Notes: generated by a model not told the origin, from the letters alone. A stretch of 64,000 nucleotides of DNA from Psychrobacillus sp. FSL K6-4046 (GCF_038624605.1 NZ_CP152020.1:1853312-1917311), one strand, 5' to 3'; positions 52,524-60,596 are shown, counted from the stretch's first letter. Program-made: numbers and translations.

Positions 52524-53117
52524 ATGTATAAGTTTGTATTAGGTATAGCTAAAATTATTGTAAGATCTTTTGGTAAAGTAGAGGTATTGCACCAGGATCG
52601 TTTGCCAAAAGAAGAGGGGTATATTGTCACATGTACTCATAGAGGGTGGCTGGAAATAGTTATATTAGGAATTGCAGTTCCAAGACCAGTTCATTTTATG
52701 GCAAAAAAAGAGCTATTCAATAATAGAATTATCGGTTTTCTGTTACGTAAAATCAATGCGTTTCCAGTAGATCGTGACAATCCTTCACCGAGTACTATAA
52801 AAATTCCAGTTAAATTATTAAAAAGCAAGGAAGTAGTAGGTATTTTCCCAAGTGGAACACGCAATTCCGAAGGAGCTCCATTAAAAAGAGGGGCAGTGAC
52901 GATTGCAAACCTATCTAAAACTCCAATTATTCCAGCTTATTATGAGGGACCTCGTACTTTAAAGGAATTAAAGCAAATGAAAAAAGCTACCATCATATTT
53001 GGGGAACCCATTTTTATACAAGTAAAAAACAAAGATGAATTTGCCTTATATACCGAGCTGTTAAATGACCAGACACAATTATTGGCAGAAAAATTTCAAA
53101 AAACTAAACATCCATAA
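52524..53117 (+). CDS. plsC: 1-acyl-sn-glycerol-3-phosphate acyltransferase (PlsC-like)
   Basis: 197 aa from ATG 52524 (AAGGTGG upstream; GTG 52515 overlaps it). Acyltransferase blocks: CTHRGWLEI (block I; His39, with Glu44 where the catalytic HX4D has Asp), FMAKKELFNN, NAFPVDRDN and IFPSGTRNSEG (block III). It would acylate lysophosphatidate at the membrane. The FapR-like site in its promoter agrees with a phospholipid role, since B. subtilis plsC belongs to that regulon. The D-to-E change is odd; most homologues keep Asp. Confidence 0.87.
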   Translation: MYKFVLGIAKIIVRSFGKVEVLHQDRLPKEEGYIVTCTHRGWLEIVILGIAVPRPVHFMAKKELFNNRIIGFLLRKINAFPVDRDNPSPSTIKIPVKLLKSKEVVGIFPSGTRNSEGAPLKRGAVTIANLSKTPIIPAYYEGPRTLKELKQMKKATIIFGEPIFIQVKNKDEFALYTELLNDQTQLLAEKFQKTKHP

Positions 53118-53123
53118 ATAATC

Positions 53124-53163
53124 AGACCTAAGGCTTAGTAAACAAAAGCCTTAGGTCTATTTT
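53124..53163 (+). terminator. terminator after the plsC homologue
   Basis: AGACCTAAGGCTT pairs with AAGCCTTAGGTCT across an AT-rich loop, followed by ATTTT. Confidence 0.88.
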
Positions 53164-53218
53164 AGGTCATTCCTACATTTACTATAATTTAGGAAAGGTC
53201 TAAAAAGGTGGTGAGTTC

Positions 53219-53638
53219 GTGAAAAACAATAAAAAGAAGTTAATTATTTGTACAATTTTTTCCGCAATTTTATTTAGTAGCCTCTTAGTTGTGACTTCTT
53301 TATCTCCAATGGCTGATATTGGTGAAAACTCAAATAAGTTTGGAACAACGGGCATGTGGCTAGGTTTAGCATTCTTATTAGTTTGCTATCTAGTGCCCTT
53401 ACTTTTATATTCCGTCGGTATTTCTTTTATGAAATATATTATGGCTGTTGCATGTGCATTAGGTGCAATTAGCATATTCTTTTTAATCATTGCATTTGTG
53501 ATTATTGGTGCGATCTATTCGATAGGAATACAGCTATTTATAGCAATAGGAATTAGTATTTTATTGCTGATCGTAAACAGCCGTTGGATGTACCTTGCAT
53601 TTATTTCAAAGCCTATAACGCAGAGCGATTACGCTTAA
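53219..53638 (+). CDS. DUF5391-like membrane protein
   Basis: 139 aa with four membrane helices (LIICTIFSAILFSSLLVVTS, WLGLAFLLVCYLVPLLLYSV, IMAVACALGAISIFFLIIAF, LFIAIGISILLLIV). The loop LSPMADIGENSNKFGTTGMW resembles the DUF5391 family found next to stress or antibiotic-related genes in Bacillus; I am only fairly sure. The start is GTG with AAGGTGGTG upstream. It lies 58 nt before the DUF4097 gene. Confidence 0.65.
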   Translation: MKNNKKKLIICTIFSAILFSSLLVVTSLSPMADIGENSNKFGTTGMWLGLAFLLVCYLVPLLLYSVGISFMKYIMAVACALGAISIFFLIIAFVIIGAIYSIGIQLFIAIGISILLLIVNSRWMYLAFISKPITQSDYA

Positions 53639-53695
53639 TTAATATTTGTTTCAAAACACAGCCCCTTTGACATAGAAGGGATGGAGGGAAAGTAT

Positions 53696-54481
53696 ATGAA
53701 TTTAAAAAGAATAGTATACGTTTGTATAACCATTTTATTGGTTGGAGTTGTTATTAATATTGCCTTTAATGTAAGAGGATTTTATCAAGTAGACGCTGCT
53801 AAGGTAACAACCATAACTGAGCAGTTTGATCATGTGGAAGTCACTTCTGACAATGCATCTATTAGTGTATTACCTACGTCTAGTTCGGATGCGTCAGTTG
53901 AATATTCATCCAAACAAAACAGAAAAAATCTTTCGGTTAAAGTGAAGGACAATACTCTATTAGTAGAGCTAAAGCAAAAGTGGTGGAATAATTTTAGATT
54001 TGTAATAAACACGAGCAGTAATAAGCTAATCATTTATTTACCTGAAAAAGAATATGAAGAAATAATGGTGTCTACATCGAATGGCAGTGTGGAAGGGAAG
54101 GAGATTAAGGCAAATCAATTTATATTTGAATCTGATAATGGTTCAGTAGAATTAGAAGACATTATTGGCAAAGATGTCTATGCCGAAACGAATAACGGTA
54201 AAGTTTTCATGAAAAATGTCGAAGGAAAAATCGAGGCAGATTCAGACAATGGATCCATCACGTTGAATACAAAAACACTAGATCAGCATATCAGCCTAAG
54301 CACGGATAATGGTAGCATTGAAGTGAACTCTGATCAGGAGCCTACAAACGCAACCATTACAGCAAGCAATGATTTCGGTGGTATTAATATCTACGGATCC
54401 TCTGATAAAACCATCACATATGGCAAAGGCAAGTATCAAATTGAGTTAGATACGGATTTAGGCAGTATATCTGTTAAATAA
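53696..54481 (+). CDS. DUF4097 (LiaG-like) putative adhesin-fold protein
   Basis: 261 aa from ATG 53696 (GGAGGGAAAG upstream). One N-terminal membrane anchor (IVYVCITILLVGVVINIAF) and an extracellular beta-solenoid with repeated TSNGSVEG, SDNGSVELED, TNNGKVFMKN, SDNGSITLN, TDNGSIEVN and TDLGSISVK units about 20 residues apart. This S/T-x-N-G-S-I/V repeat is the hallmark of DUF4097/LiaG-type proteins that appear in cell-envelope stress operons. Its exact role is not known. Confidence 0.82.
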   Translation: MNLKRIVYVCITILLVGVVINIAFNVRGFYQVDAAKVTTITEQFDHVEVTSDNASISVLPTSSSDASVEYSSKQNRKNLSVKVKDNTLLVELKQKWWNNFRFVINTSSNKLIIYLPEKEYEEIMVSTSNGSVEGKEIKANQFIFESDNGSVELEDIIGKDVYAETNNGKVFMKNVEGKIEADSDNGSITLNTKTLDQHISLSTDNGSIEVNSDQEPTNATITASNDFGGINIYGSSDKTITYGKGKYQIELDTDLGSISVK

Positions 54482-54509
54482 ATTTTTATAGAAGATATAA
54501 TACGAGTGA

Positions 54510-54540
54510 GAATGGACTTTTATAGTTCATTCTTTTTTAA
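54510..54540 (+). terminator. terminator of the DUF4097 gene
   Basis: GAATGGAC pairs with GTTCATTC (one G-U), followed by seven T residues. Confidence 0.75.
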
Positions 54541-54579
54541 TGGGTAAGGTTTTGATCAAACCTACTAGAGTATAAAAAC

Positions 54580-54699
54580 CTTGCACAGACGTAAATAAAT
54601 CTTGCGGAGACGAAAGAGAATCTTGCAGAGATGGGTAACAACATTGCAGAGATGAACTCAAACCTTGCGGAAATGAACCAGAACCTTGCAAAGTGCAAG
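54580..54699. repeat. 21-bp tandem repeat (minisatellite), five full units and a partial sixth
   Basis: Units begin CTTGCACAGACG (54580), CTTGCGGAGACG (54601), CTTGCAGAGATG (54622), ATTGCAGAGATG (54643) and CTTGCGGAAATG (54664), then CTTGCAAAGTGC (54685). The spacing is exactly 21 bp. One frame reads as the heptad NLAEMNQ-like repeated, ending at a stop, but no start or RBS supports a gene. It lies between a terminator and a convergent GNAT gene. Confidence 0.8.
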
Positions 54700-54814
54700 C
54701 AAGAAGCGCTTCACATCAAATAGATACTTGCAAATCAATAGTTGTATGTTCTTACCAGAAAGGTCATAATATTTGATTACATCCACCTTGATATCAGACT
54801 ACTCGAATTAAAAA

Positions 54815-55294
54815 TTATTCATCTATACGAACTGCCATCTTCCTGCTAACTGTTTCCATTCCAAGACTTTCGTAAAAGGAAATGGCGCCATTATTGAATT
54901 CCCACACGTTCAATTCCAATGTAGTTGCTCCTTGGCTTCTTGTCCAATCCAGGCATGCATGGAATATTTTTTTGCCAACACCCTTTCTGTTATGCTTGCC
55001 TGCCACTCCAAAGTCATTGATATATGCAAATTTTCTTGGAATTAATGAGTCGAACAGAGGAGCATCTTTAACCTCTAATACCGCAAACCCAACTACCTCA
55101 TTAGCAAGCCTCGCTATTAATATTTCACTGGATGGATTTGTTAACAACGAATGGAAGTATTCATCCGGCATTACTTGGTCGACCTGTCTAAAAATATTTG
55201 GTAAGGCAAGGGAATGTTTGTCATGCCCTTCTTTAACTAATAAATTTATCGAATTAAAATCATCTAAAGTTGCACTTTCTATTAAAATTTCCAT
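54815..55294 (-). CDS. GNAT-family N-acetyltransferase
   Basis: 159 aa: IESATLDDFNSINLLVKEGH at the N-terminus, YINDFGVAGKHNRKGVGKKI as acetyl-CoA loop and LNVWEFNNGAISFYESLGME as motif B, very typical of amino-group acetyltransferases. The ATG on the minus strand has GGAGACAT upstream. It is a single gene; the substrate is unknown. Confidence 0.87.
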   Translation of the reverse strand: MEILIESATLDDFNSINLLVKEGHDKHSLALPNIFRQVDQVMPDEYFHSLLTNPSSEILIARLANEVVGFAVLEVKDAPLFDSLIPRKFAYINDFGVAGKHNRKGVGKKIFHACLDWTRSQGATTLELNVWEFNNGAISFYESLGMETVSRKMAVRIDE

Positions 55295-55461
55295 TCTATG
55301 TCTCCTACTTATACTTTATATTTTAATTTATTTTACTAGAGTGCTATGTTTTTGCAACTCTAAAATTCAAATTTTCTTACTTTATTAAATAAACAAGGAA
55401 TATAATAGAGAAAACTAGTTTTTCAAGTATAGGTCAAATAACAATAAAGGATGAAGGCAAA

Positions 55462-56361
55462 ATGAAGTATCCAGCAACATTTGTAGATAAAATAACAGGA
55501 GCTTTCCAAGAAGAAGGAAAGCAATGGCTCAATCGATTACATCTAGTAATAGAAGAATATAAAGAAAAATGGGAGTTGTCGATAGAGGAACCAGTAGACA
55601 ACTTGTCTTATAACTATGTAATAAACGTAACGCAGCAAGATGGAACACAAGCAATTCTCAAAATAGGAGTTCCTAACTGGGATTTTTCTAATGAAATTAA
55701 CACGCTTATTACATATAACGGAACAGGATGTGTAAAATTACTTCGATTTGATTCCAAGGATGGGATTATGTTACTCGAAAAACTATCTCCAGGCAATATG
55801 CTTTCTGATTTGCCGGAGGAAGAGGCAATCGAGACATATGTTGAGGTATGGAGCAAACTACCAAGAACAGTAAATCCAACATACTCAATGACAGAAATCA
55901 TTACATGGTTCTCAGGTTTTGACCGTTTTTTGAGGAGTGAGTATGCAGACAAGTATCCTTTGAAGGAATTTGTATTAGAAGCCAAATCTTTTGTTAGCGA
56001 CTTTATAAACAACAAAGATGAGATATTTCTTTTGCATGGAGATTTGCATCATGAAAACATCCTATGTTCCGACTTACATGGTTGGACAGCTATAGATCCA
56101 AAAGGAGTGATAGGTCATCTATATTTTGACTTTACTTCCTTTATGGTCAATCATCTTCCGAGAAATCAAGATGTGAAACAAGTAATACACAACAGAATAA
56201 ATAAAATTTCTGCTTTATTACATTTAGATAAACAAAAACTAATTAAAGCTAGTTTTATAATGGGAACTTTGAGTGCTTGCTGGGCAATCGAAGATAAGGA
56301 TCCGAACTGGGAGATATCTTTCATAAGCACTCAACATTTTCGTAGCTTCCTAGTTGAGTAA
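55462..56361 (+). CDS. aminoglycoside phosphotransferase-family kinase (APH(6)-like)
   Basis: 299 aa with the APH catalytic loop LLHGDLHHENIL (Asp194, Asn199) and the metal-binding IDPKG (Asp212). The N-lobe has VINVTQQDGTQAILKIGVP with the ATP-binding Lys, and WAIEDKDPNW lies near the end. The IDPKG form and the length match the streptomycin 6-phosphotransferase/hydroxyurea-type branch. Whether it confers resistance cannot be told. AAAGGATGAAGG precedes the ATG. Confidence 0.83.
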   Translation: MKYPATFVDKITGAFQEEGKQWLNRLHLVIEEYKEKWELSIEEPVDNLSYNYVINVTQQDGTQAILKIGVPNWDFSNEINTLITYNGTGCVKLLRFDSKDGIMLLEKLSPGNMLSDLPEEEAIETYVEVWSKLPRTVNPTYSMTEIITWFSGFDRFLRSEYADKYPLKEFVLEAKSFVSDFINNKDEIFLLHGDLHHENILCSDLHGWTAIDPKGVIGHLYFDFTSFMVNHLPRNQDVKQVIHNRINKISALLHLDKQKLIKASFIMGTLSACWAIEDKDPNWEISFISTQHFRSFLVE

Positions 56362-56521
56362 GTTATTTAGCTTGGTTATGTTAAAAGCTCGGGTTGATTT
56401 TTAGGGAAGTGGTTTTGTTTGTTAAATGTTACACTTAAACTAACTCAGCAGGTTAGTTGAACAAGGATTTTCTGTTCATATTGAAGAAATAGGTTGTATT
56501 AGTACAAATGAAAAGTGGGTT

Positions 56522-56923
56522 TTGATGATGATAAAGGAAATGGATATTCGATGTCATTTTTATGGTGAGAAATTTTCTCCCAAAGTGGTTGAAAAACAAA
56601 GTGGGATTAGATTAGAAAATAAAATAGAAGTTGGTGATATTACAAAGAGGGGAGGAAACAAAGGTAAACCATCGGATTACGGCAATGGTGAACTATGTCC
56701 TCCAAAGGAATTCAAAGGTAAAGAAGATTTTGGTCTTTATTGGATTGCTTTAACCTTATCAAAACATATTGATATTTTACGTGAATGTGGTGCAGATAAT
56801 ATCGATTTAGTTATTGGTGTTTGGTTTGAAGAACAATGCAATCTTGCATTTGAACCAGAAGCAATAAAATTAATTGGTGAACTAGGTATTGCTTTACAGG
56901 TAAGTTGTTATGAAGATTACTAA
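56522..56923 (+). CDS. protein of unknown function (about 130 aa), possibly 5'-truncated
   Basis: The frame reads MDIRCHFYGEKFSPKVVEKQ with a C-terminal half (YWIALTLSKHIDILRECGAD) that looks like an ordinary soluble domain, DUF4279-like in outline only. Possible starts are TTG 56522, ATG 56525, 56528 or 56543; none has a good RBS. The same frame is open further upstream (VEQGFSVHIEEIGCISTNEK) until a stop near 56434, and a short frame MLHLN at about 56427 would join to it by one base removal. It may therefore be a frameshifted gene starting near 56427. Confidence 0.5.
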   Translation: MMMIKEMDIRCHFYGEKFSPKVVEKQSGIRLENKIEVGDITKRGGNKGKPSDYGNGELCPPKEFKGKEDFGLYWIALTLSKHIDILRECGADNIDLVIGVWFEEQCNLAFEPEAIKLIGELGIALQVSCYEDY

Positions 56924-56935
56924 GTCTTGTTTTAT

Positions 56936-57264
56936 TCAACTAACGGGCGCTACTTCAAGAAAGAGGGGGAGTGAGAATGGTGGAACAATTCAACATAAAT
57001 GGACAGGAATTCTTTGTTATGAAAAAGTATAGAAAAATGGGTGTAGGGAGAATAGCTGCTATAAATTTATTTGAAAATATAAAGAAACGTGGGAATTATC
57101 TGTCATAAAAGAAAACAATTATGCTCAAATATTTTGGAAAAAAGTAATCTGTAAATATTCAAATGGTAATTATAAAGAAACCAAAAATGAAGATGGAGAC
57201 ACTATATTTCTATTCAAAATTACTGATTAGTATCTTCAACTAACAGGTAGCTTTACTTCAAGAA
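56936..57264 (+). repeat. pair of short direct repeats flanking a decayed small gene
   Basis: TTCAACTAACGGGCGCTACTTCAAGAA (first 20: TTCAACTAACGGGCGCTACT) begins at 56936 and a variant, TTCAACTAACAGGTAGCTTT followed by ACTTCAAGAA, begins at 57235. They bracket the frameshifted gene at 56977-57230. Similar motifs occur between genes in Bacillus genomes, from memory. Confidence 0.5.
56977..57230 (+). pseudogene. small gene (about 84 codons) broken by a frameshift
   Basis: ATG 56977, after AGAGGGGGAGTG, encodes MVEQFNINGQEFFVMKKYRK and on to FENIKKRG, then hits a stop at about 57108. From 57088 the next frame continues as a plausible domain (WELSVIKENNYAQIFWKKVI, TKNEDGDTIFLFKITD) to TAG 57228. 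The two parts join at AAGAAACGTGGG, where one missing or extra base explains the break. The protein family is unknown. Neighbouring genes show other lesions, so assembly error should be considered. Confidence 0.6.
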
Positions 57265-57274
57265 GGGGTGCGAA

Positions 57275-57859
57275 ATGAAAAAAACACTATTACTTTTAAT
57301 TTTTCTGTTATTATCAGTAGTTTTAATCGCGTGTAACAATGATAACCAGGAGTCTCAAAAGAAGGAAGAGCCTAGTCAAGTATCTCAAGAGAGTACTAAA
57401 AAAATACAGACTGAAAAAAATACTGTTGAAAATGAAGAAAATTCCCTTCCAGCTTTTAAGGCTCTTGTCACCCCTGAAATTACCCTTTTGTCTGCTGAGG
57501 GGAACGTGCAATATCTGTTTGATTCCTCGTATGGAGAAGTATGTTGGAATAATTGTGATGAATTCATTCATTTCAATTACCCTAATATCCATAGCGGAGA
57601 CGTTGAAGTTGGTAATCGACTTCAATTTGATTGGAGTTCGTTAAAACCACAACCAACAGAAATTCATTTAATACACGTTAATAATAGCGATGAAGATGAC
57701 TTAAAAGAACTGAGGAGAAAACAAAAGTCTCCTGAAAATGCACCGTTAACAATTACAGTTGATGAAGAAATGATTGGAAATCAATATGCTTTCGAATTCA
57801 TATGGAAAGATGGAGAAGTGGTTGAGGGAAGAAGTATATTGAATTTTAAACTTGAGTAA
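57275..57859 (+). CDS. lipoprotein of unknown function
   Basis: 194 aa with a lipoprotein signal peptide: KKTLLLLIFLLLSVVLIAC, lipobox LIAC, then a Glu/Gln/Ser-rich linker (residues 21-58). The domain after it (YLFDSSYGEVCWNNCDEFIH, LQFDWSSLKPQPTEIHLIHV) is Cys-containing and beta-rich, unknown to me. AAGGGGTGCG precedes the ATG. Exported and membrane-anchored. Confidence 0.75.
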   Translation: MKKTLLLLIFLLLSVVLIACNNDNQESQKKEEPSQVSQESTKKIQTEKNTVENEENSLPAFKALVTPEITLLSAEGNVQYLFDSSYGEVCWNNCDEFIHFNYPNIHSGDVEVGNRLQFDWSSLKPQPTEIHLIHVNNSDEDDLKELRRKQKSPENAPLTITVDEEMIGNQYAFEFIWKDGEVVEGRSILNFKLE

Positions 57860-58199
57860 TGGATTTATCAAACGTTCTTCTTGCACTAAGGTACTTTAGT
57901 AAAAAACAAAATCAAACTATAATGAGCCAGGAGAAAACATCCGAGCTCATTTTTTAATTAACTTCTGTTCATAAAAAGAAGACTCTTATCAGCTACGGAT
58001 GAATGAGAAAGGATTCCACAAATGGATCTTGAACCGAAGTGAATTAACTCCCTTAGAAAGCATATAAATGTCATAGTTCTCTATTTATTTAGCGTAAAAA
58101 TTAGTAAATAGATTCTGAAATCCACTTTTTGGAATATACTCGTTTACAAGGTTCTTATAAAGGGAAGCGTCTAAATAAATATAGAAAAGGGGTGTACCA
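57860..58199. other. intergenic region with weak terminator and sigma-B-like promoter
   Basis: ATGAGC at about 57921 pairs with GCTCAT near 57946, followed by TTTTTT, a likely terminator of the lipoprotein gene. GTTTAC (58142-58147) and GGGAAG (58162-58167), 14 nt apart, loosely match the sigma-B form GTTTAA-N14-GGGTAT upstream of the next gene. Otherwise nothing is seen. Confidence 0.4.
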
Positions 58200-58787
58200 A
58201 TGAATGCCGCTACACAATATAACGGTTTAGTATTATTAAATGGTTATCTTCAAAGACTATATGTTTTTGAAAAAACAAAAGGTATTCTGAATAATGGTGC
58301 TTTTAATGTTGAAAAAATAGATATCATTACTCAACAATTAAAAAAAGTACTAGAAATAGCAGAAGTTTTTAATAGTAAAAAAAGTTTAGATGAGCCTAAC
58401 AAGAATAGCTTGTTAGAAATCGCCCATATAGCAGAAGAATTATGTGAGGAATATAAAAATGAAATGGTAAAAAGTAACTCGTTTAAGGAAGAACTTGCAG
58501 TGACTGCATCAGCAATTTATGCCGAAGAGCATATAAATAATGGAATTATACAAATGGGGGAGTTATTTAATCCAGAAGTAAAAGATCGTTTCATGCAACA
58601 TATTTTGTATTACAGAGATAGAGTAGCTTTAGTTAATTTCGTAGTTCAAAAAGAATCAGAAGGAGAAGAGATCTTGCAGAAAGATAAGGAGCAAATAGTT
58701 ACTTGGTATAACCAAACTATACAAAACGCGCAGTATATTTCAAAGGATTTTGACTCTATAAAGGAATATCTACAACTTTCAACTTAG
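58200..58787 (+). CDS. helical protein of unknown function (195 aa)
   Basis: A soluble, almost wholly alpha-helical protein (for example KIDIITQQLKKVLEIAEVF, LLEIAHIAEELCEEYKNEM, YRDRVALVNFVVQKESEGEE). It lacks membrane segments and I recognise no domain. AAAAGGGGTG lies just before the ATG. It stands alone, ended by a strong terminator at 58927, and may be under general-stress control if the sigma-B-like boxes upstream are real. Confidence 0.6.
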   Translation: MNAATQYNGLVLLNGYLQRLYVFEKTKGILNNGAFNVEKIDIITQQLKKVLEIAEVFNSKKSLDEPNKNSLLEIAHIAEELCEEYKNEMVKSNSFKEELAVTASAIYAEEHINNGIIQMGELFNPEVKDRFMQHILYYRDRVALVNFVVQKESEGEEILQKDKEQIVTWYNQTIQNAQYISKDFDSIKEYLQLST

Positions 58788-58926
58788 TTTTTCTGAATTT
58801 CCAATAAGAGAACAGTTAGGGGTTACTATACGTAAATAATAATTTAAAAACGCTCTCAGAGCTAATCTAAAGCGCCCTAATAGATAGCAAACTTTCCAGT
58901 AAAAGTAATATAAAACTATAAATTTT

Positions 58927-58963
58927 AAAAAGGTTCCCAAATTCATATTTGGGAACCTTTTTT
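58927..58963 (+). terminator. strong terminator
   Basis: AAAAAGGTTCCCAAAT pairs with ATTTGGGAACCTTTTT across a CAT-centred loop, followed by T residues. Confidence 0.92.
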
Positions 58964-58995
58964 TGTGATAAAATGGATGTTATGAGGTGAGCGAA

Positions 58996-59952
58996 ATGCA
59001 ACAAGAAATTCCGAGATTATTAAAGGACTTTTTAGTATATTTGACAACTATTAAAGGGAAATCTCCTCGAACTAGAAAAGAGTACGAATATGATATTAGT
59101 CTGTTCTTACGTTTTATAAAATCTATGGACGAGGACATTCCAGCAAACAAAATAGAAGAAGTAAATATAAAAGATATTCAGATAGATCGAATAAGAGAAG
59201 TCACATTAGAGGATCTTTATATGTTTATTGAATTTTGTGAGGTACAGAGAAATAATAGTGCAGCAACTAGAGCGAGAAAGGTTGCAACACTGAAATCTTT
59301 TTTCAAATATTTAAAGGGGAAACGAAAATTATTGGAGGATAATCCTGCAGATGAGCTGGAAAGCCCTAAAATCGGGAAAAAGTCTCCTATTTACATGAAC
59401 CAAGTAGAGGCAGAACAATTTATAGCAGGTATCAAGCGTAACAATCATTACTATAGAAACTACTGCATGATTATGCTGTTTTTGAATTTAGGACTTCGTG
59501 TCTCTGAGCTATGTAGCTTAGATCTTAATTCGATACATGATCGAACCCTTCGAATCGTCGGAAAAGGGAACAAGGAGCGCACGGTATACTTAAATAACGC
59601 CTGTATGAATTCTATTCAAATGTATTTTGAGAAGGAAAGACCAACGATACAAGGGGCAAAAGAAAATAATGCCTTATTTTTATCTCAAAAAGGAACACGT
59701 CTAACAAGACAAACCGTTGCTAAAATAGTGAAGCAGATCAACGTAGACTCTGGACTTAAAAATGATAAAATTACTCCACATAAGCTACGGCATTCAGCTG
59801 CAACTATTATGTACAAGCATGGAGCAGATATAAGAAGTCTACAGCATATTTTAGGTCATACGAGCGTTTCTACTACTCAAATCTATACGCATGTGGAAGA
59901 CAAAGAAATACAACAAGTTTTAGAGAACAATCCATTCAATCAAATCAATTAG
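58996..59952 (+). CDS. Xer-type tyrosine recombinase
   Basis: 318 aa from ATG 58996 (GAGGTGA 6 nt upstream; GTG 58987 overlaps it). The N-terminal SAM-like domain (FLVYLTTIKGKSPRTRKEYE) binds the core site; the catalytic set is complete: Arg168 (LGLRVSEL), Lys190 (GKGNKER), His262 and Arg265 (HKLRHSA), His288 (LGHTS) and nucleophile Tyr297 (IYTHV). Size and motifs match XerC/XerD/XerS-type enzymes, not phage integrases with an arm-binding domain. Two dif-like sites follow directly, so it may act on them. Confidence 0.88.
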   Translation: MQQEIPRLLKDFLVYLTTIKGKSPRTRKEYEYDISLFLRFIKSMDEDIPANKIEEVNIKDIQIDRIREVTLEDLYMFIEFCEVQRNNSAATRARKVATLKSFFKYLKGKRKLLEDNPADELESPKIGKKSPIYMNQVEAEQFIAGIKRNNHYYRNYCMIMLFLNLGLRVSELCSLDLNSIHDRTLRIVGKGNKERTVYLNNACMNSIQMYFEKERPTIQGAKENNALFLSQKGTRLTRQTVAKIVKQINVDSGLKNDKITPHKLRHSAATIMYKHGADIRSLQHILGHTSVSTTQIYTHVEDKEIQQVLENNPFNQIN

Positions 59953-59980
59953 TTACATATAACTTTATTATGTAAACTAA
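59951..59980 (+). other. dif-like recombination site A
   Basis: The right arm TTATGTAAACT (59968-59978) is identical to the XerD arm of B. subtilis dif (recalled), and a left arm AGTTACATA (59951-59959) is close to its inverted copy. It starts inside the last codons of the recombinase gene and shares the 16-bp TTATTATGTAAACTAA with site B. Confidence 0.5.
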
Positions 59981-59998
59981 ACTCGTTTTAAGAAAGCT

Positions 59999-60040
59999 AT
60001 GTTAAGGTTATTGGTAGATTTTAACTTAACATTTCTTTTT
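59999..60040 (+). terminator. terminator of the recombinase gene
   Basis: ATGTTAAG (59999-60006) pairs with CTTAACAT (60025-60032), followed by TTCTTTTTATT. Confidence 0.65.
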
Positions 60041-60566
60041 ATTCCGAGTACAATTTAAATTACTATTAAGAAATAAAAAGTTTATGAAGTGTGTGTTGGA
60101 GTCATTTTTACGGCTTAGTTTATACGTATGGTTTATAAATAGACTTTATAAATGTAAGCCGTTCTCCATTTATTGTTTGGAGTGCTAAACGGAGACATAA
60201 GCAGGGATGAGGGAGACAGATAAGGACAGTACAACCACGCGCGTAAGCGTCCGGTTGGCGCGGAAATCAATTTTACTTCCCGAATTAGAGTACATCTTAT
60301 ATCAAGCCTAACCTTTAACATAGCCTAAAAGACAAACACTGGATTCTGTTAACTTCTTATCCTTTAGATCGTAATGGAGTAGTGTAATGCATTAGAATCA
60401 ACACAGAAAAAGTCGAGTCCGATTACATAAGGATTCGATTAAAGCGAAGATCCTTATTTTTCTTCTACTACATTTAAAAGGCATCGGTCTTGTGGACAAT
60501 ATAAGAGAAAGGATTACAAGTGCTTGTTCAACAAAAGTGGTACAAAATAATGGTTGTTTTCATTTT
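60041..60566. other. non-coding segment between the two dif-like sites
   Basis: No gene is supported. A block at about 60216-60262 is much richer in G+C (CACGCGCGTAAGCGTCCGGT, then TGGCGCGGAAATC) than the rest of the window. AAGGAT at about 60437 and ATCCTT at about 60459 with ATTTTTCTT form a terminator-like hairpin. Confidence 0.5.
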
Positions 60567-60596
60567 ATTTACTTATAATATTATTATGTAAACTAA
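60567..60596 (+). other. dif-like recombination site B
   Basis: ATTTACTTATAA as left arm and TTATGTAAACT (60584-60594) as right arm, in the same orientation as site A and 616 bp from it. The shared block is TTATTATGTAAACTAA at 60581-60596. Confidence 0.5.

Noticed and set aside
57323-57644. Frames of 60-101 codons on both strands inside the lipoprotein gene
   Set aside because: They overlap the lipoprotein reading frame, are Lys/Ile-rich from AT-rich sequence, and lack start signals.
59943-59980. Treating site A as the canonical chromosome dif
   Set aside because: The left arm does not match ACTTCCTAGAA, and the site occurs twice, so it is dif-like at most.
60133-60321. 62-codon minus-strand frame
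   Set aside because: No ribosome-binding site, and it covers the GC-rich block with atypical composition.
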